Below are positions 21,201 through 44,200 of a stretch of 64,000 nt of DNA, one piece after another; within the stretch, counting starts at the first letter, position 1, and each line of letters opens with the position of its first letter. The stretch covers positions 19,262,723 to 19,326,722 of the forward strand of contig NC_134282.1 in the NCBI RefSeq assembly GCF_949628215.1, given 5' to 3'. The translations under genes and the position numbers were made by a program. The notes beneath the pieces were generated by a model, which worked only from the letters and a program-made list of their open reading frames with translations, was not told where the DNA came from and searched no databases. Origin of the DNA: Phalacrocorax aristotelis. Taxonomy: Eukaryota; Chordata; Aves; Suliformes; Phalacrocoracidae.

Positions 21201-22627
21201 AGGTGGGGGTGCTGGGTCCCAGGGTCATGGGCTCTGTGGAGGGGACTTGGGGTGCCCGGGGGGGTGCTGATGCAGGGGCACATCTTGCAGGCATCTCACA
21301 GGTGGTGAAGGAGCATGTGACAAAGCCGACGGCCATGGCGCAGGGCCGTGTCGCCCACCTCATCGAGTGGAAGGGCTGGTGCAAACCAGTGGAGCCGCGC
21401 ACCGCCCTGGAGAGCGCCTTCAGCTCCTACTGCCACTTGAGCGAGGGCGAGCAGGAGGCACGCTTCGCTGCTGGTAGGCACCACATGGGGCACGGCCGGC
21501 AGGCACACTCTCCCAACCACGGCCGAGGGCAGGGGTGGTGGGGCGGGTTGTCCCCATCCATCCATTCCTCCCTCCCTCCTTTGGTGCCATGGCACCATGG
21601 GCAGAGGCACCGGGACAGGGGGATTTTGGGGGTGCTTCTCGGTGCATGCATGACCCATGCCTGTCCCATGCCAGGCGTGGCAGAGCAGTTTGCCATCGCT
21701 GAGGCCAAGCTGCGAGCCTGGTCCTCGGTGGACGGGGATGACTCCAACGATGAGTCCTACGACGAGGACTTCATGCCCTCCACAGAGAGCTCCCAGCCCA
21801 CCGGTAAGCGCCATGGGGAGCAGGCATCTGCCAGATGAGCAAGGTGTCCCACTGCCGGTGTCGGTGTCCCACTGGTGGTGCCAAGGGTTGAAGGAGCAGG
21901 GTGCCTGATGCTTGGGTGCCCCAGCCTGGCCAACCCCGTATGGGGCAGTGCCCCTGAGGGGATGGGGAAGCCCTGCAACCCAGTGCCAGAGCGTATTTTG
22001 CATTTCCTTTGGTGGTCACCAGTGCCAGGCATGCAGCAGTTTGTGGGCAAAGTGGGCACAGTACCTGGCACAGGGCTGCTCCCATCCCACTGCTCCTGTC
22101 CTGCAGGGCAAAGGACGGTGGGTGGCTGGCAGGTCCTGGTGCCATCCGCCCCAGACTGACCCCAGGCATCCTGGTTCCCTGCAGAGATGTCCGGCACGGT
22201 GCCTGCCAGTGTGCTGCTGCGAGACCTGCTGCAAGGTCACCTGTGCCAGCTGGGCGTGCGGCATGGCTCCTGCGAGCCCGAGAGCGACTCCTCGCACACC
22301 CTATCCCCTGAGACCCTCTGCTCCAGCCTCTGCAGCCTGGAGATGGTGTCCCCCTCTGAACTCACTGCCAAACTGCTGGGCTCCCTGGGGGGTGAGGACC
22401 TGCTGCTGCCCAAGCTGCCCCCCCCGGCCAGCCAAAGTGCCTTGAGGGGCCTGGCACGGCTCCGGTGCCAGGACTCCCTCTACTCTGTGTCCTACGCCGA
22501 AGCCTGCCTCTCACCCACGGAGGACGAGGTGGTGCTGAGCAAGGACTTCCCGCTCCGCCGGAAAGTCTCTGATGTCGCCTCCTCTGGGGTGGCATCGCTG
22601 GAGGAGGAGGAGGCTGAAGAGCCCTGA
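18256..22627 (+). CDS. FAM131A: FAM131A family protein
   Basis: A vertebrate family without a settled molecular function. Exons: 18256-18286, 19711-19835, 20926-21019, 21291-21473, 21675-21803, 22185-22627, giving 334 residues. The identifying core (about residues 53-160) reads [18 protein letters not shown], then [20 protein letters not shown] and LIEWKGW, and ends with the [11 protein letters not shown] and [20 protein letters not shown] blocks shared with human FAM131A. The first exon encodes [10 protein letters not shown]. Gly2 followed by Cys3 is a classic N-myristoylation plus palmitoylation signal, as in the FAM131B form starting MGCIGS, so membrane anchoring is likely. The C-terminal exon is acidic and Ser/Leu-rich, ending [10 protein letters not shown]. 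Human FAM131A isoforms have other 5' ends, so a further first exon may exist; the motif cluster in intron 2 is one place to look. Downstream, the UTR runs to about 24.2 kb. Confidence 0.93.
18300..19060 (+). repeat. G-rich degenerate repeat in FAM131A intron 1
   Basis: Runs of GGGG recur every 8-20 bases with GGGAGGTATGGGGGCTGGGA-like units over most of the intron. The + strand (also the RNA strand) is therefore a dense potential G-quadruplex former. No exon was recognised in it. Confidence 0.65.
19988..20056. promoter_or_regulatory. CRE plus RFX X-box cluster in FAM131A intron 2
   Basis: TGACGTCA (19988-19995), the full palindromic CRE, lies 47 bases before GTTGCCATGGCAAT (20043-20056), a near-perfect RFX X-box. 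TTGCGCG follows at about 20074. Such a CRE plus X-box pair marks an alternative promoter or neuronal/ciliary enhancer in many genes. It lies between coding exons 2 and 3. Confidence 0.6.
20225..20800 (+). repeat. degenerate TG/CATG microsatellite
   Basis: Alternating purine-pyrimidine sequence (TGTGTGTG, GCATGTGTGCA, ACACATG) extends over about 570 bases in FAM131A intron 2. It is interrupted and diverged, so probably old. Open frames across it are repeat artefacts. Confidence 0.85.
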
Positions 22628-24184
22628 TGCCCCCCTGGGGTGCCCTGCCTCTCCTGGCGGGGGTCCAGCCCCCCAGCTGCTGCCCCCCAGCCGGACCCTG
22701 TGCTGGGCGAGGGACAGGCCCTGTTGCCACTCCCCCTCGCTAGCCGGGCGCAGGGGAGGTTTGGGGGGCTGTCACAGCGCCCCCCCGGCCAGTGTGCCCC
22801 CACTGTGCCCCGGCCCCGCTTGGCCACATTGTTGCCCCCCCTGGATTTTTGCATGAGAACGGGGAAAGGCTTGGGGAGGTCCAACCCCTGCCCTGATGCC
22901 CACATGTGCCCCCCAAAACTGATGAGACTGAATCAGTGGGGCTGGTTGTTCGCATGTTCCCCCCCAAACCACCCTGGGGTCCCCTTTCAGGCGTGGCCCA
23001 CCCCTGGCATGGCTAAACCTCTCTGAGTATCCTATGGTGCCCCTGCCCTGTGCCTGGCACCCTCGGCTCAGGGCCATAGTGGGGATTTGGGGAGCAGGGG
23101 GCTTTTCTCCTCTCTCCCTGGCTGGCTTTTATCAGACTGAGTTTTATACTGTGAACTGCTGCCTCGGGGTATGGGGCCAGCGGTGGGGTGCCGGGGGGTG
23201 CTGCGGATGTGCCGTGGTGCTGGGGCTTTCTATACTTTTGTATGTGTGTGGGGCCGGCATGGGGAGACTGTGGGGCCAGGTGGGCATGGGCACCAGGCTG
23301 GGGACTTTGGGCCACCAGCAACAGCACAGCCCTGCAGTAGGGGGTTCAGCCCAGCTAGGGCACCCCAAATCTGCTGTGGGGCAATATGGGGTGGAGAGAG
23401 CAGGGAGGAGGCAGGTCCCGGGACCGACATCCCCGTCCCCAAGTCATTCACCCCTAGCAGGGAACCAAGTGCCTACACAAAGGGCGACCAGCTCCCCCGT
23501 CCTGGCCGGGGGTGGCATCCCAGCTTGGGGGCCCCCCAGGGCTGTGCCGGGAGTCCAGGCACGCCGTTTGGGGGAGGAATGCCAGTTTTTGCCAATGCTT
23601 GTGCCCCCCCCTCCCCCTTCCTGCATGACAAGTGTTCTCGTGGGCCTGCCCGTCTGCTGCATGCTACTCCTTGCCCAGCCCGGCCACGGCCCCCCCCAGT
23701 CCCGCACCCCGTGGTGCCCTGAGCACCCACTACACCCCTGCTCCCGTGCACCCCCTCAGCACCCCCCCATCAACCTCTGCCGGGCACAGCACCTGTTGCC
23801 CCTCCTTGCCGTGGGGCGTCCAGCGTGGGGCTGGCTCCCCTCTCCCAGCATGGCCAACTTGGAGGGGGTAGTGCAGGATCCAGCAGGCCTGACATCACAC
23901 TGATGGGTTCCCTGCCGTCCACCACCCACCCCCTTTCCAGCAGATGCTCCCCACAGCACTGGTAGGGGCTGGGCAGTATGGGGTGCCTGCAGGTGGGTGG
24001 AGGGCTTTGCTCTGCGTGTGTGTGTCTGTGTGTATGTGCGTGCACACACCTGGGAGTGTATGTGCATGTGCACGTGTGTGCATACCCGCAGGAGCTGCCT
24101 GAGTCCCCCACCCTGCTGCGGCAGTACCCGTGGGGTGCCCACATCCCAGCACCCCCTCCTTCATCCTGCCAGGTCTCGAATAAA
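22628..24184 (+). terminator. FAM131A: FAM131A 3' UTR with poly(A) signal
   Basis: No coding sequence was recognised after the stop. The first AATAAA on this strand is at 24179-24184, giving a UTR of about 1.57 kb. A short TG repeat lies at 24010-24090. Only about 280 bases separate the signal from the next start codon. Confidence 0.6.
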
Positions 24185-24346
24185 GTCCATCGTGCGAGCG
24201 CTACGCCAGGCACCTCTTCTTGTGGATGGGGGGCACCTCCTCCCCGGGGCCGGGGGCGGCAGGCCAGTGGTGGCAGAGGCACGTGTGCCCCCCTTCCTCC
24301 CGCCGCATCCCTGCAGAGTGATGGTGAGGCCTCGGCCCTTATCTCG

Positions 24347-24376
24347 CATTCCTGGGGCCGGGGTGCCTAATTATGG
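24347..24376 (+). promoter_or_regulatory. M-CAT and MEF2-like motifs before the small heat-shock gene
   Basis: CATTCCT (24347-24353) is the M-CAT/TEAD site, and CTAATTATGG (24367-24376) is one base from a MEF2 consensus. They lie 90-120 bases before the start codon. HSPB7 is a heart and muscle protein, so this pair would fit a striated-muscle promoter. Confidence 0.45.
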
Positions 24377-24464
24377 GCATCTGGCAGTGTCGGTGGTGGT
24401 GGCAGGCAGGCGGCCGGCCCCCTCCCCGAGGCCGGGGACTTGAGGGGCACAGGCAGCAGGCGCC

Positions 24465-26260
24465 ATGGCCTCGCTTGGCTCGGCCTCTGCGTACCGTGCT
24501 GAGCGCATGGGTCCCTACGGCCAGGGGCATGGCGAGCCCCGCTTCGAGGGCGACCGGCAGCATGGCCCTTTCGGGGTGCGGGCACATGAGGCCTTTGGGT
24601 ACCCAGGTACTGGGGACGGGGGGGTCGGGGGCCCTGCTACCTGAGGGAGGGCCCCACAAGGGTTATCCAGCTTCCTGGTGCCTGGGCACAGTGTGGGACC
24701 CATCCAGCACAGACTGGGGGGGCTGGGGGGAGCCCTGACTGCCCCCCAGGTGCCCCATGGCTTTTTGGACTGTCCTCCAACCCTCTCTCCCCTTTCCCTT
24801 TCCGTCCCGCCCCCCCGCCCCAATTCCCTGGTATCCCCAGTGTCCCTGCTGTCCTCCAGCCCACCATGCCCCCAGGTCCCCCTTACCCAGAACCTTCTGA
24901 GCCTCCCACTGCCCTCAGACCCCTGTATGTGCCTTCCCACCCCTTCCTGGCTGTCCTTATGTCCTCAGCCCCCCTCTACACCCAACCCCTCGGTGTCTCC
25001 TGTTACCCCCCCCCCCCAACATTTCTGTGCACCCCCAGAGTCCCCCCAACCCACTCCCCCTAGAATTTCCCGGCTGTCCCCCATGTCCCCAGGCTCCTGT
25101 GCCATCCCCCTACTGTCCCCAGGTGCCCCCAGAGCCCCCAGTTCCTCCTGCTACTCCCAGACCCCCACCCCAGACCACCCAGTACTCCCCATAGCCCTGG
25201 GGCCCCCACTTCCCCCTGCAATCCCCCAGCAACCCCAATGTCCTCAGACTTCCAGTGTCACCTGCTACCCCCCAGTCCCCCTCCCAGGGTCCTCAGTCTC
25301 TTCTGCAGCTCCCCAGTGCCCCAGCCCCTGGACACTGTGTTCCCATGCCCAGCAGTACCCCAATGCCCGCAGGGTCCCCGGGCGCCATGTGCCCCTGCAG
25401 CCTGGGCACCTGGGTGCGTGCCCAGGGTGACATCTACCAGGTGGTGGCCGACGTCAGCCAGTTTGAGCCCCCTGACATTGTGGTGACCACCTCCAACTGC
25501 CACGTCACCATCCAGGCTGAGAAGGTAAGGCACCCCGGGGGGCACCACCCCCCTGCCATGGAGCAACAGGGATTCTGCCCCACGGCACCCTCTCCTGCAG
25601 GGGGGCAACTGTTGGCACTGGGGTGACTGGTAGCTGTCCCTTGGTGATAGGAACAACAAGTAGCTCCTATTCCACTGCATCTTTCCTGCACTGGGATAAC
25701 TGGGAACAGCCCCTGCTGGCACTGGAGTAACTGGGAGTTGTCCTCACTGAGAATGGGGCAACTGGGAACTCCTGTCCCATTGCATTCTCTGATGGTGGGG
25801 GTCAATTGGGAACAGTCCCCGCTGGCACTGGGGTAGCTGGAAATTACCCCACCTCCAGGACTGAGACAACTAAGAGCTGCTGTCTGCTGGCAATGGGGTA
25901 ACTGGGAATTGCCCCTGAGGTACTGGGTAAGTGGGAACTGCCTTGTTGAGCTCCCTGCTGGAGCTGGGGTGACTGGGAGCTGCCCCATCACTAGCACTGG
26001 GGTAACTTGGACTGTGCCATGTGCTGCTGTGCCATGCTGTGCCCCACCATGCCAGTGCTGCCTCCCCACAGGTGGCCGAAGATGGCACCATCTGTGACAC
26101 CTTCACCCACAAGTGCCAGCTACCTGAGGACACGGACCCACTGTCGGTGAGCTGTGCCCTCACTGAGGCCGGCACGCTGGTCATCACCGCCCGCCGCCGT
26201 GCCGGCGTCTGCCCCAGCGAGGCCCCGCAGCCTCTGTACCGTAGTGAGGCCGTGCTGTGA
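24465..26260 (+). CDS. small heat-shock protein, HSPB7-like
   Basis: Alpha-crystallin-domain chaperone closest to HSPB7 (cvHSP). Exons: 24465-24606, 25373-25524, 26072-26260, giving 160 residues (human HSPB7 has 170 and, as I recall, three exons split at like points). The N-terminus SASAYRAERMG parallels SSTFRAERSF of HSPB7. The domain (about residues 60-140) shows DIYQVVADVSQFEPPDIVVT, TSNCHV, AEDGTICDTFTHKCQLPEDT and LTEAGTLVITARR, matching the HSPB7 strand order and its HKCQLPEDxDPxSV signature. The Ser-rich N-terminal run of HSPB7 is missing. The exon 2 acceptor at 25372 was chosen because it keeps frame and gives AFGYPGSPG, similar to AFPARPGG. The gene lies between FAM131A and CLCN2, where human has none that I know of. 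Likely an HSPB7 sister from genome duplication. Confidence 0.88.
24745..25370 (+). repeat. C-rich degenerate repeat in intron 1 of the HSPB7-like gene
   Basis: Blocks such as CCCCAGTGTCC, CCCCCAG and CTCCTG recur through nearly the whole intron. The other strand is correspondingly G-rich. The long open frame across it is repeat-derived and was not taken as coding upstream of 25373. Confidence 0.6.
25620..26010 (+). repeat. minisatellite of about 33-bp units in intron 2 of the HSPB7-like gene
   Basis: A unit containing CTGGGGTAACTGGGAACTGC recurs about eleven times with 28-44 base spacing and moderate divergence. It fills most of the intron. Confidence 0.7.
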
Positions 26261-26399
26261 CCCAGCACCGGGTAAAGACAGGCTTCTTGCCCCAAGTGAT
26301 GCCAATCCCGGTGCCGTGGCAAGGCTCAGCCGGTGCCCGCTGGCAGTACTCCCTCCCACCTCCAGTCCCTCGGCACTCTGGCTCTGTTTATAAAGTGCT

Positions 26400-26408
26400 T
26401 TTATTAAA
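26400..26408. terminator. overlapping convergent poly(A) signals
   Basis: TTTATT at 26400-26405 is AATAAA on the minus strand (CLCN2). ATTAAA at 26403-26408 is a signal on the plus strand (HSPB7-like gene), 143 bases after its stop. The two signals overlap by three bases, in an A/T-rich island of about 50 bases. The two 3' UTRs may therefore overlap. Confidence 0.65.
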
Positions 26409-26859
26409 TTAATATAAAAATCTCTGTATTTACATGGAGTTGGGGTACACAGTGGAGAGGTGGCAGGACCCCCCCCCTTCCCAGCTATGAGGTGCTGGGG
26501 AGGGGGGCAGTGCCCACCTGTGTCCCCATGGGCACCCTGACCTGATGCCCCTCTGCCCGATGTGCCACCCTGAGCAGGGACATTGGGGTGCCTGGGGTGG
26601 GGGGTGAGGGCGGTGGCTGTGCCAGGGGCACCTAGGATGGGGGGCAGAGGTAGCGAAGTAGGAGCTGGCAGGGAGGTGGGGGGGCATGGGCAGGCTGGGG
26701 GCCACGTGGCCAGCCCCTGGCATGGTGGGAGGACAGTGGCACTGGATTGAGGGTTCCCACCCCTACGCCAAGCCCAGCACAGGCAGGCACGGGGTGGGCA
26801 TCCCCCAGCACCCACTGGGAGCCCCTGCAACACCTGGGGACACGGGGTGGGACCCCATA

Positions 26860-38565
<11,706 letters not shown>

Positions 38566-38800
38566 GGTGCCGCCGCTGCCGCCGCTCCTGGCCGCGCCGG
38601 TGCCCCTGGTGCCGGTGCCCGCGGCGGCGGCGGCTCCTCCCGGACCGTGCGGGGCGGGCCCGGGGCACTGCCCGGGGGAGGGACCGGCCGCGCTCCGCCT
38701 CCGCCGGCAGCGGCCGGCACCGGCAGCCAGCGCCGGGCAGGGGCTGCTCCGCGGCGGGGTCCCTTCCACCCGCGGTCTCTGCCCGCAGGCTTCCCAGCAG
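38566..38800 (-). promoter_or_regulatory. CLCN2: CLCN2 CpG-island promoter and 5' UTR
   Basis: Very high G+C with dense CpG and several GGCGG/GGGCGG boxes directly upstream of the start codon. I see no TATA box. Confidence 0.6.
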
Positions 38801-40840
38801 AGGACGGCAGCCGTGGGCAGCCGGTGGGTGCAGGTGGCGGGGGGGTGACCGCGGGTACAGCTCTCGGAGGAACACGTTGCTCCCTTTCTCTTCCCACGGG
38901 CACAAGGGGCTGGCACTGCCACTGATCCCTGCTTGCCCGTGGTTTCTCCCCAGTGGGATGTGGGCAGCTGCGCAGGGCTGTGCTGGGGACACCGCGGGCA
39001 CTGGCCTTCAGGCTCATGGCCATGCCTGGCAGGGGGTCAGAATTGGGGGGGGCGGAATGCCTGAGGTATTGCCATTGAAGGCACAGGGGGACCTGTGGAT
39101 GCCCAGAGGTGGCATGGCCCCATGGCACAGTGAGGGCTCACCAGAAGTACTCCAAAGCTGGCAGGGAGCTCGTCCTTACCGTGGTGCCGCTCAGTGTTCC
39201 AGGACTGCCAGACCCAGGGAAGGAAGATGGTCTCTACTCTTCTCTGCCAAACCCGCTGGGCAGCAGCTCAGCTCTCTCCAGAGGGGCACACGGGCAGAGC
39301 TTGGCACCAGCAATCCTTGGGCAAGACGCTCCAGCATGGCAGGCTCGCTGTCAGGACCTCCGTCTCACTGCTGCCGCCGCCGCCAAGGGCTCAGGGGCAG
39401 CTGGCAGGGCCAAGCTCGCCCTCCTCCCCAGGGCACTGCATGGCACCTTTGTGGCAAGAACTGGGTGCAGGGAAGGGCAGAGCCGTGGCACTGCTGGGCT
39501 GGTGCTGCAGGACCAGGAACGGGCTAGTTCTCACTGCCTGGGTCCACCCTCTGGTTTGACGTTGGCACTCCGAAGATGATGGCCGGGCTGGGGGTTGGGA
39601 TATGGCCTACGCCAGCCTGGGAGGGTTCATTGCTGGATGCAAAATGGTTTGAGGCAGGGAGGTGATAAAAAGGGCTGCCTGCTCATTGTGGCCCCGGGCA
39701 CGGAGCTCCCTCCTTGCTTGTCAGCTCCTGGCACTGCCCCACGGCAGCCAGGATGCTCATCCGGAGGGGGAGCCCTGTGCTAGGACACACGCTCTGCCTG
39801 CTGCCACCAGTGTGCCCAGCTGCGGGCCACCAGCACACCACAAGGCCACCACGGGTGCTGCCGCCCTGCTGGCACAGGCACTTGCATGGCCATGGGCATG
39901 GACAGAGCAGGACATCCAGCTCAGCACCTAGGGCTCTGTGCCAGTCCAATATGCCCCACTGCCATTGTCCTATTGCCCTATCACTACCCCAGTCTAGCCC
40001 AGTGTCACCCCTGGTGCTATCCCAGTGTAGGCCCACTATGGAGCTGGTGTTGTGCCAGTATGCCTCAGTGCTGCCCCAGTAGATCCCAGTATTATTTTCT
40101 TACAGCTCTAGCACTGTTCCAGCATAGCCCAGTATAGCTCTGGTGCTGCCCCAGTCATTGCAGTGTACCCCAGTGCAGCACAGTGATGTCCCCAGAGGTG
40201 CCCCAGTCCCTCACATTGGGGACTGAAGGGAGGTGGCAGCTCTGGGGCTCCCCATGGCTCCATGAGGCCTTAGTCCAGTGCAGCTGTACTGGGTTGACTG
40301 TGGGAGCACTGCCCCAGAGCATGTGCCATGGTCTGCCCTGGCACCGGTACAGGTGGCTGTGTGGCAGACCCAGCCCTCAGCACACACTGCTGTGGGTGTT
40401 GCGGGCAGGCGCCGTTGTGGGCGTCAGCTGGCTTGGGGCCCTGAGCTGGGCTCTTTGTGCCACCACAGAGGTGTGGCGGACAGAGCCTTGCTGTCCCTGT
40501 GCCAGTGGACACTGGCGCCAGGCGCTGAGTCTGCAGCCCCCACCATGGGCACAGGCAGGGCTGTCATCACAGCCCCTGCTGTGGGCAGGGGACCCTGCCC
40601 TGGTCCTGTCCAGTACCACCCTCCCAGCACCACCCCACAGCTCCCGGGTATGCCCCCAGCCGGGCACTGGCTCCCAGGCCCTGTGCCCCACAAATACCAC
40701 CCCCAGCATACACACACCCAAACCCAGCAAGGCCAGGGCCTGCAAATTGCAGTAGAGCCCAGTGCGGGATGCAGGGGCATGGCCCTGCACCTGCTGCTGC
40801 TGCTAGGAAGCGGGAGGGGGGAGCTGGGTGGGCAATATCT
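38801..40840. other. CLCN2-CHRD intergenic region
   Basis: No gene was recognised. It includes a degenerate CCCAGT repeat (39935-40200). The 5' end of CLCN2 here faces the 3' end of CHRD, unlike in human, where CLCN2 faces POLR2H. Confidence 0.5.
39935..40200 (+). repeat. degenerate CCCAGT-containing minisatellite
   Basis: GCCCCAGT, AGCCCAGTGT and TGCCCCAGTA-type units recur every 12-25 bases with strong divergence. Confidence 0.6.
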
Positions 40841-40845
40841 CTGGT

Positions 40846-40851
40846 TTTAAT
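40846..40851 (-). terminator. CHRD: CHRD poly(A) signal (ATTAAA)
   Basis: TTTAAT here is ATTAAA on the minus strand, about 380 bases after the CHRD stop, in a small A/T-rich patch. An AATAAA also overlaps it on the plus strand but has no gene to serve. Confidence 0.55.
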
Positions 40852-41229
40852 AAATACATCAGGACCCCATCCACTGGCACCATAAATTACATGACGAGCC
40901 CAGCTGAGCTGGGGCAGGCGCAGTGAGACGGGGACTGGAGGGATTTTACACTATGTACAAGGCGGGCATGATGCTTGCTGTGCCTGCTGGCCAGGGGGGC
41001 TCGGAAGGGGTGGGTAGTGGGTGCCTCAGCTCTGCCGGCCTGGCCGCTGCCCACTGGCACGAGCGGGCAGGGTAGCCCCAGCATCATGGCCATGCCAAGA
41101 CTGGGTGCCTGGCCACGTCCACCCCGTTGTGCTCTTCTGTGTCCCCCGCCCTGTGCAGGGGTGATGGGGACACCCCACGGCCACCCAGCCTTGCTGTGCG
41201 CTTGCCCTGCTCTGGGCAGTGGTCACTGC

Positions 41230-44200
41230 TCAGCGGCTCCACACCTCTGCCCTGGCATCATGGACCTTCTCCCGGGCATCTGGGGGAGCATCCGAGGCTG
41301 TGGGGAGGAGAAAGCAGGGCTGAGAGACAGGAATAGTGGGTGCCAGCAGGGCGCTTGGGTTGGTCCCAACACTGGCTTGGCACCCCAGGGGGCCAGGGAG
41401 GCGCATGGGCCACAGCGGGGTGTTTGGGGGAGCAGTGCAGACGTGCAAGCATATGCACTCACCACGGCACTTGGTGCAGCAGTGGTTGTCCTTCCTGCTG
41501 GGGCTGGTGCAGGCAGCCGGTGGGCACTCCTGGCGCTGGCAGTGTGTCTCCCCTGACTGTGAGGCAGAAAGAGGGGTTGAGCGTGAGGGCTGGGAGGCTG
41601 GTGGCTTCTCAGGGCATAGTGGGTCCCCAGGGTGCCACCCCGGGCTGCTCTCCCACCTGTCCCCAAAGCACTGGGAACTGGCACAGAGGTACCTCTCCTT
41701 TCGCTGGTGCTGCCCGAGGCCTGGCACACTCACCACACACCAGCACAGGATACACTTCATTTCTCCGAAGGGGGGCACAGAGGGGTGCCAACTCTCGTTG
41801 TTGAGGTACCAGCGGCGCCCAAAACGACATGCCCGTGGCCCATCTGCCTGCATGGTGTCGGCCAGCTCAGGGACGCTCTTCTCTGGGGCTGCAGGAAAGG
41901 ACACTGGGAGGGGGCAGGTGTGCACGCAGCAGGGGCACCCTGTGGCATCGCCAGCAGAGGCATGGGGAGGTGCTGAGGCCGTGACAGGGTTGCAGAGAGA
42001 GCTGAGGGCAGAGGGTGCAGGTACCTGGGCACTGCTTGCAGCAGTCGGAGGGGCTAGCACGCACAGGGTTGGCACAGGTGAGCCGCGGGCACTGCACCTT
42101 CTCGCAGTGCACTTCACCAGTGGTGCCCTGCGGGGAGCACTGGGGGCTTATGGAGTGTGCGGGGCAATTGGTACAAAGCACGCACACCCTTCCCTGGTTT
42201 GAGCCCCTGCTACAGGGCCCGGCAGTTCAGGGCAGCCACCACGGGTGCCAGGGCAATGTTCCTGCTGAACCAGAGTGGGGGTCTGGGGTGGGACTAAGAC
42301 CCACACTCACCTTGCAGGTGCAAATAGCACATTTGATGAGGCCAAAGGGGGGCACAACAGGGTGCCAGCGGGTGCCAGAGCCTCGCCATGTCTTGTCCCC
42401 ATCAAAGTAGCAGCCTGGGAGAGGAGGAGGAGGTGGGCACAGCCCCCACGGGGGGACTGGGGCTGCCAGGGGCAGAGCTGCCCCCTCAGCCTGTGCCCAC
42501 TGAGACTCACCCTCGCTACTGTCCCGTGCCCGCTCCAGCTTCAGCTCCTCCTGCCCCGTCTTGTTATCTGCAAGGAAGAGGGAAGCCATGATGGGGTACA
42601 GAGGCTCAGAGAGGGACCCTCCATCCCACCTTGTACCCATGGGGAGCCCCTCTGCTGGCCCAGTCCCCCACCCGGGACCCCTCCAGCCCCCAGGTACCTT
42701 CGCAGATGGGGCAGCACAGCTCCTCAGGGTGCACCTGGCGTGTACAGTTGAGGGGCTGGCACAAGATGGGGTCACAGATCACTGTGCGCTTCTGGGGGCA
42801 GCAGGTACAGGGTTTGTTAGAGGGAGGCACTGCTGACAGGTGCTGCCCCCCAGCTTCCACCTCCCTGCCCGTACCTGGCAGCTGCAGATGGAGCACTTCT
42901 TGTCATAGTCGGGTGCCCAGCGGGTGCCATGTGCCCGGTGCTGCCCCTCAAAGAAGCAGGAATTGGGGTCCTTCTTCAGCTGCTCCAGGTCCCTGGACTT
43001 GGCACCCTCGGAGAGCTCGGCCTCCCCTGGGGACAGGCGGGTCCCTCCTGCATGGCACCGGTTGGGGATGTGCACCTGGATGGGGTCACAAAGCAGGAGG
43101 GTTGGCACTGCCAGGGGACCCTCCTCCATATGCCAATGCCTGACTGCCTTCCATGTCATGGAAGAAGCACCCATGACTGTACTACACACCATGTCAGGCT
43201 GCTGGGACTGTGCTATGGTGTGCCCCCATCCTGTCCCCTTCCTCCCCCACTCTGGGCAGCGTCACCTGGCTGGAGACCCTGGGCAGTGGTGGGGAGGTGC
43301 AGGGGTGTCCTGACCAGGTGGGGACTTACCCGTCCCCGCATCTCCCCATGGGGGTGGGCTTTGGTGCTGACTTGCAGGAAAGCAGTGCCCTGGGCCAGGT
43401 GCTGCAGCAGGTCGGTGTCCAGGTCCTTCACCACACCCTGAGCCTATCGGGACGAGAGAGGCACCAGTAGGGGACAGATGGACATGAGGGCTGGCCCAGC
43501 CCCCACTGTGGGGTGCCCTGACGGGGTGCCCACCTCACCTCGGTGCTGTAGAAACCCTTGAGCAGGCGCTTGTGCTGGTGGGGACGGGCACCCATCTCGC
43601 CCAGCTCAGCCACCCCATGGAGGTGGGCACTTACAGTGCCATCAGCTGGACGGCCCAGCCCCGCCACCGAGATCTCGTAGTGCAGGTGGCAGTGCTCATC
43701 CAGTGAGAGCCAGGCGTGCCCCCCGGCACCGCTGCCCACCGGGGGAGACACCAGCTGCCCTGCCAGTGCCACAGGCATTTCTGCATACAGACAGGAGCCA
43801 TGGGAGGTAGTGGGTGGGGGGCTGTCCCACTGCCCCTGCCACCACCCCTCGTGTCCCCCAGGTACCTGTGTAGCGGGCGAGCAGCCCGCTGTAGGGCAGG
43901 GAGATGACCTGGCCCCGCAGCTCGCCCTCCGCCCAGTCCTTGGTGGCCACATTGAGGAAGAGCTCATTCTGCAGCAGCATGTGGGCATCGCGGGCGCTGG
44001 GGCTCTGCCAGCTGCCCCGAGCCTGCCAACGCAGGAGACCATGCAGGTTGGGACAGGGACTCACCCAAAGTCTCTGTGCCATCCCTTCTCCAGTGCCACC
44101 CAGCACTCACCAGCCCATCCTTGTAGCTGGGTGTCATGTCAAACAGGATGTTCCTCTTGCTCTTCCGCCGGGGTTTGGTCTCCAGCGTGATGCCCACCAC

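Noticed and set aside
40849-40854. Plus-strand AATAAA between CLCN2 and CHRD
   Set aside because: No plus-strand gene lies nearby; it overlaps the minus-strand ATTAAA assigned to CHRD.
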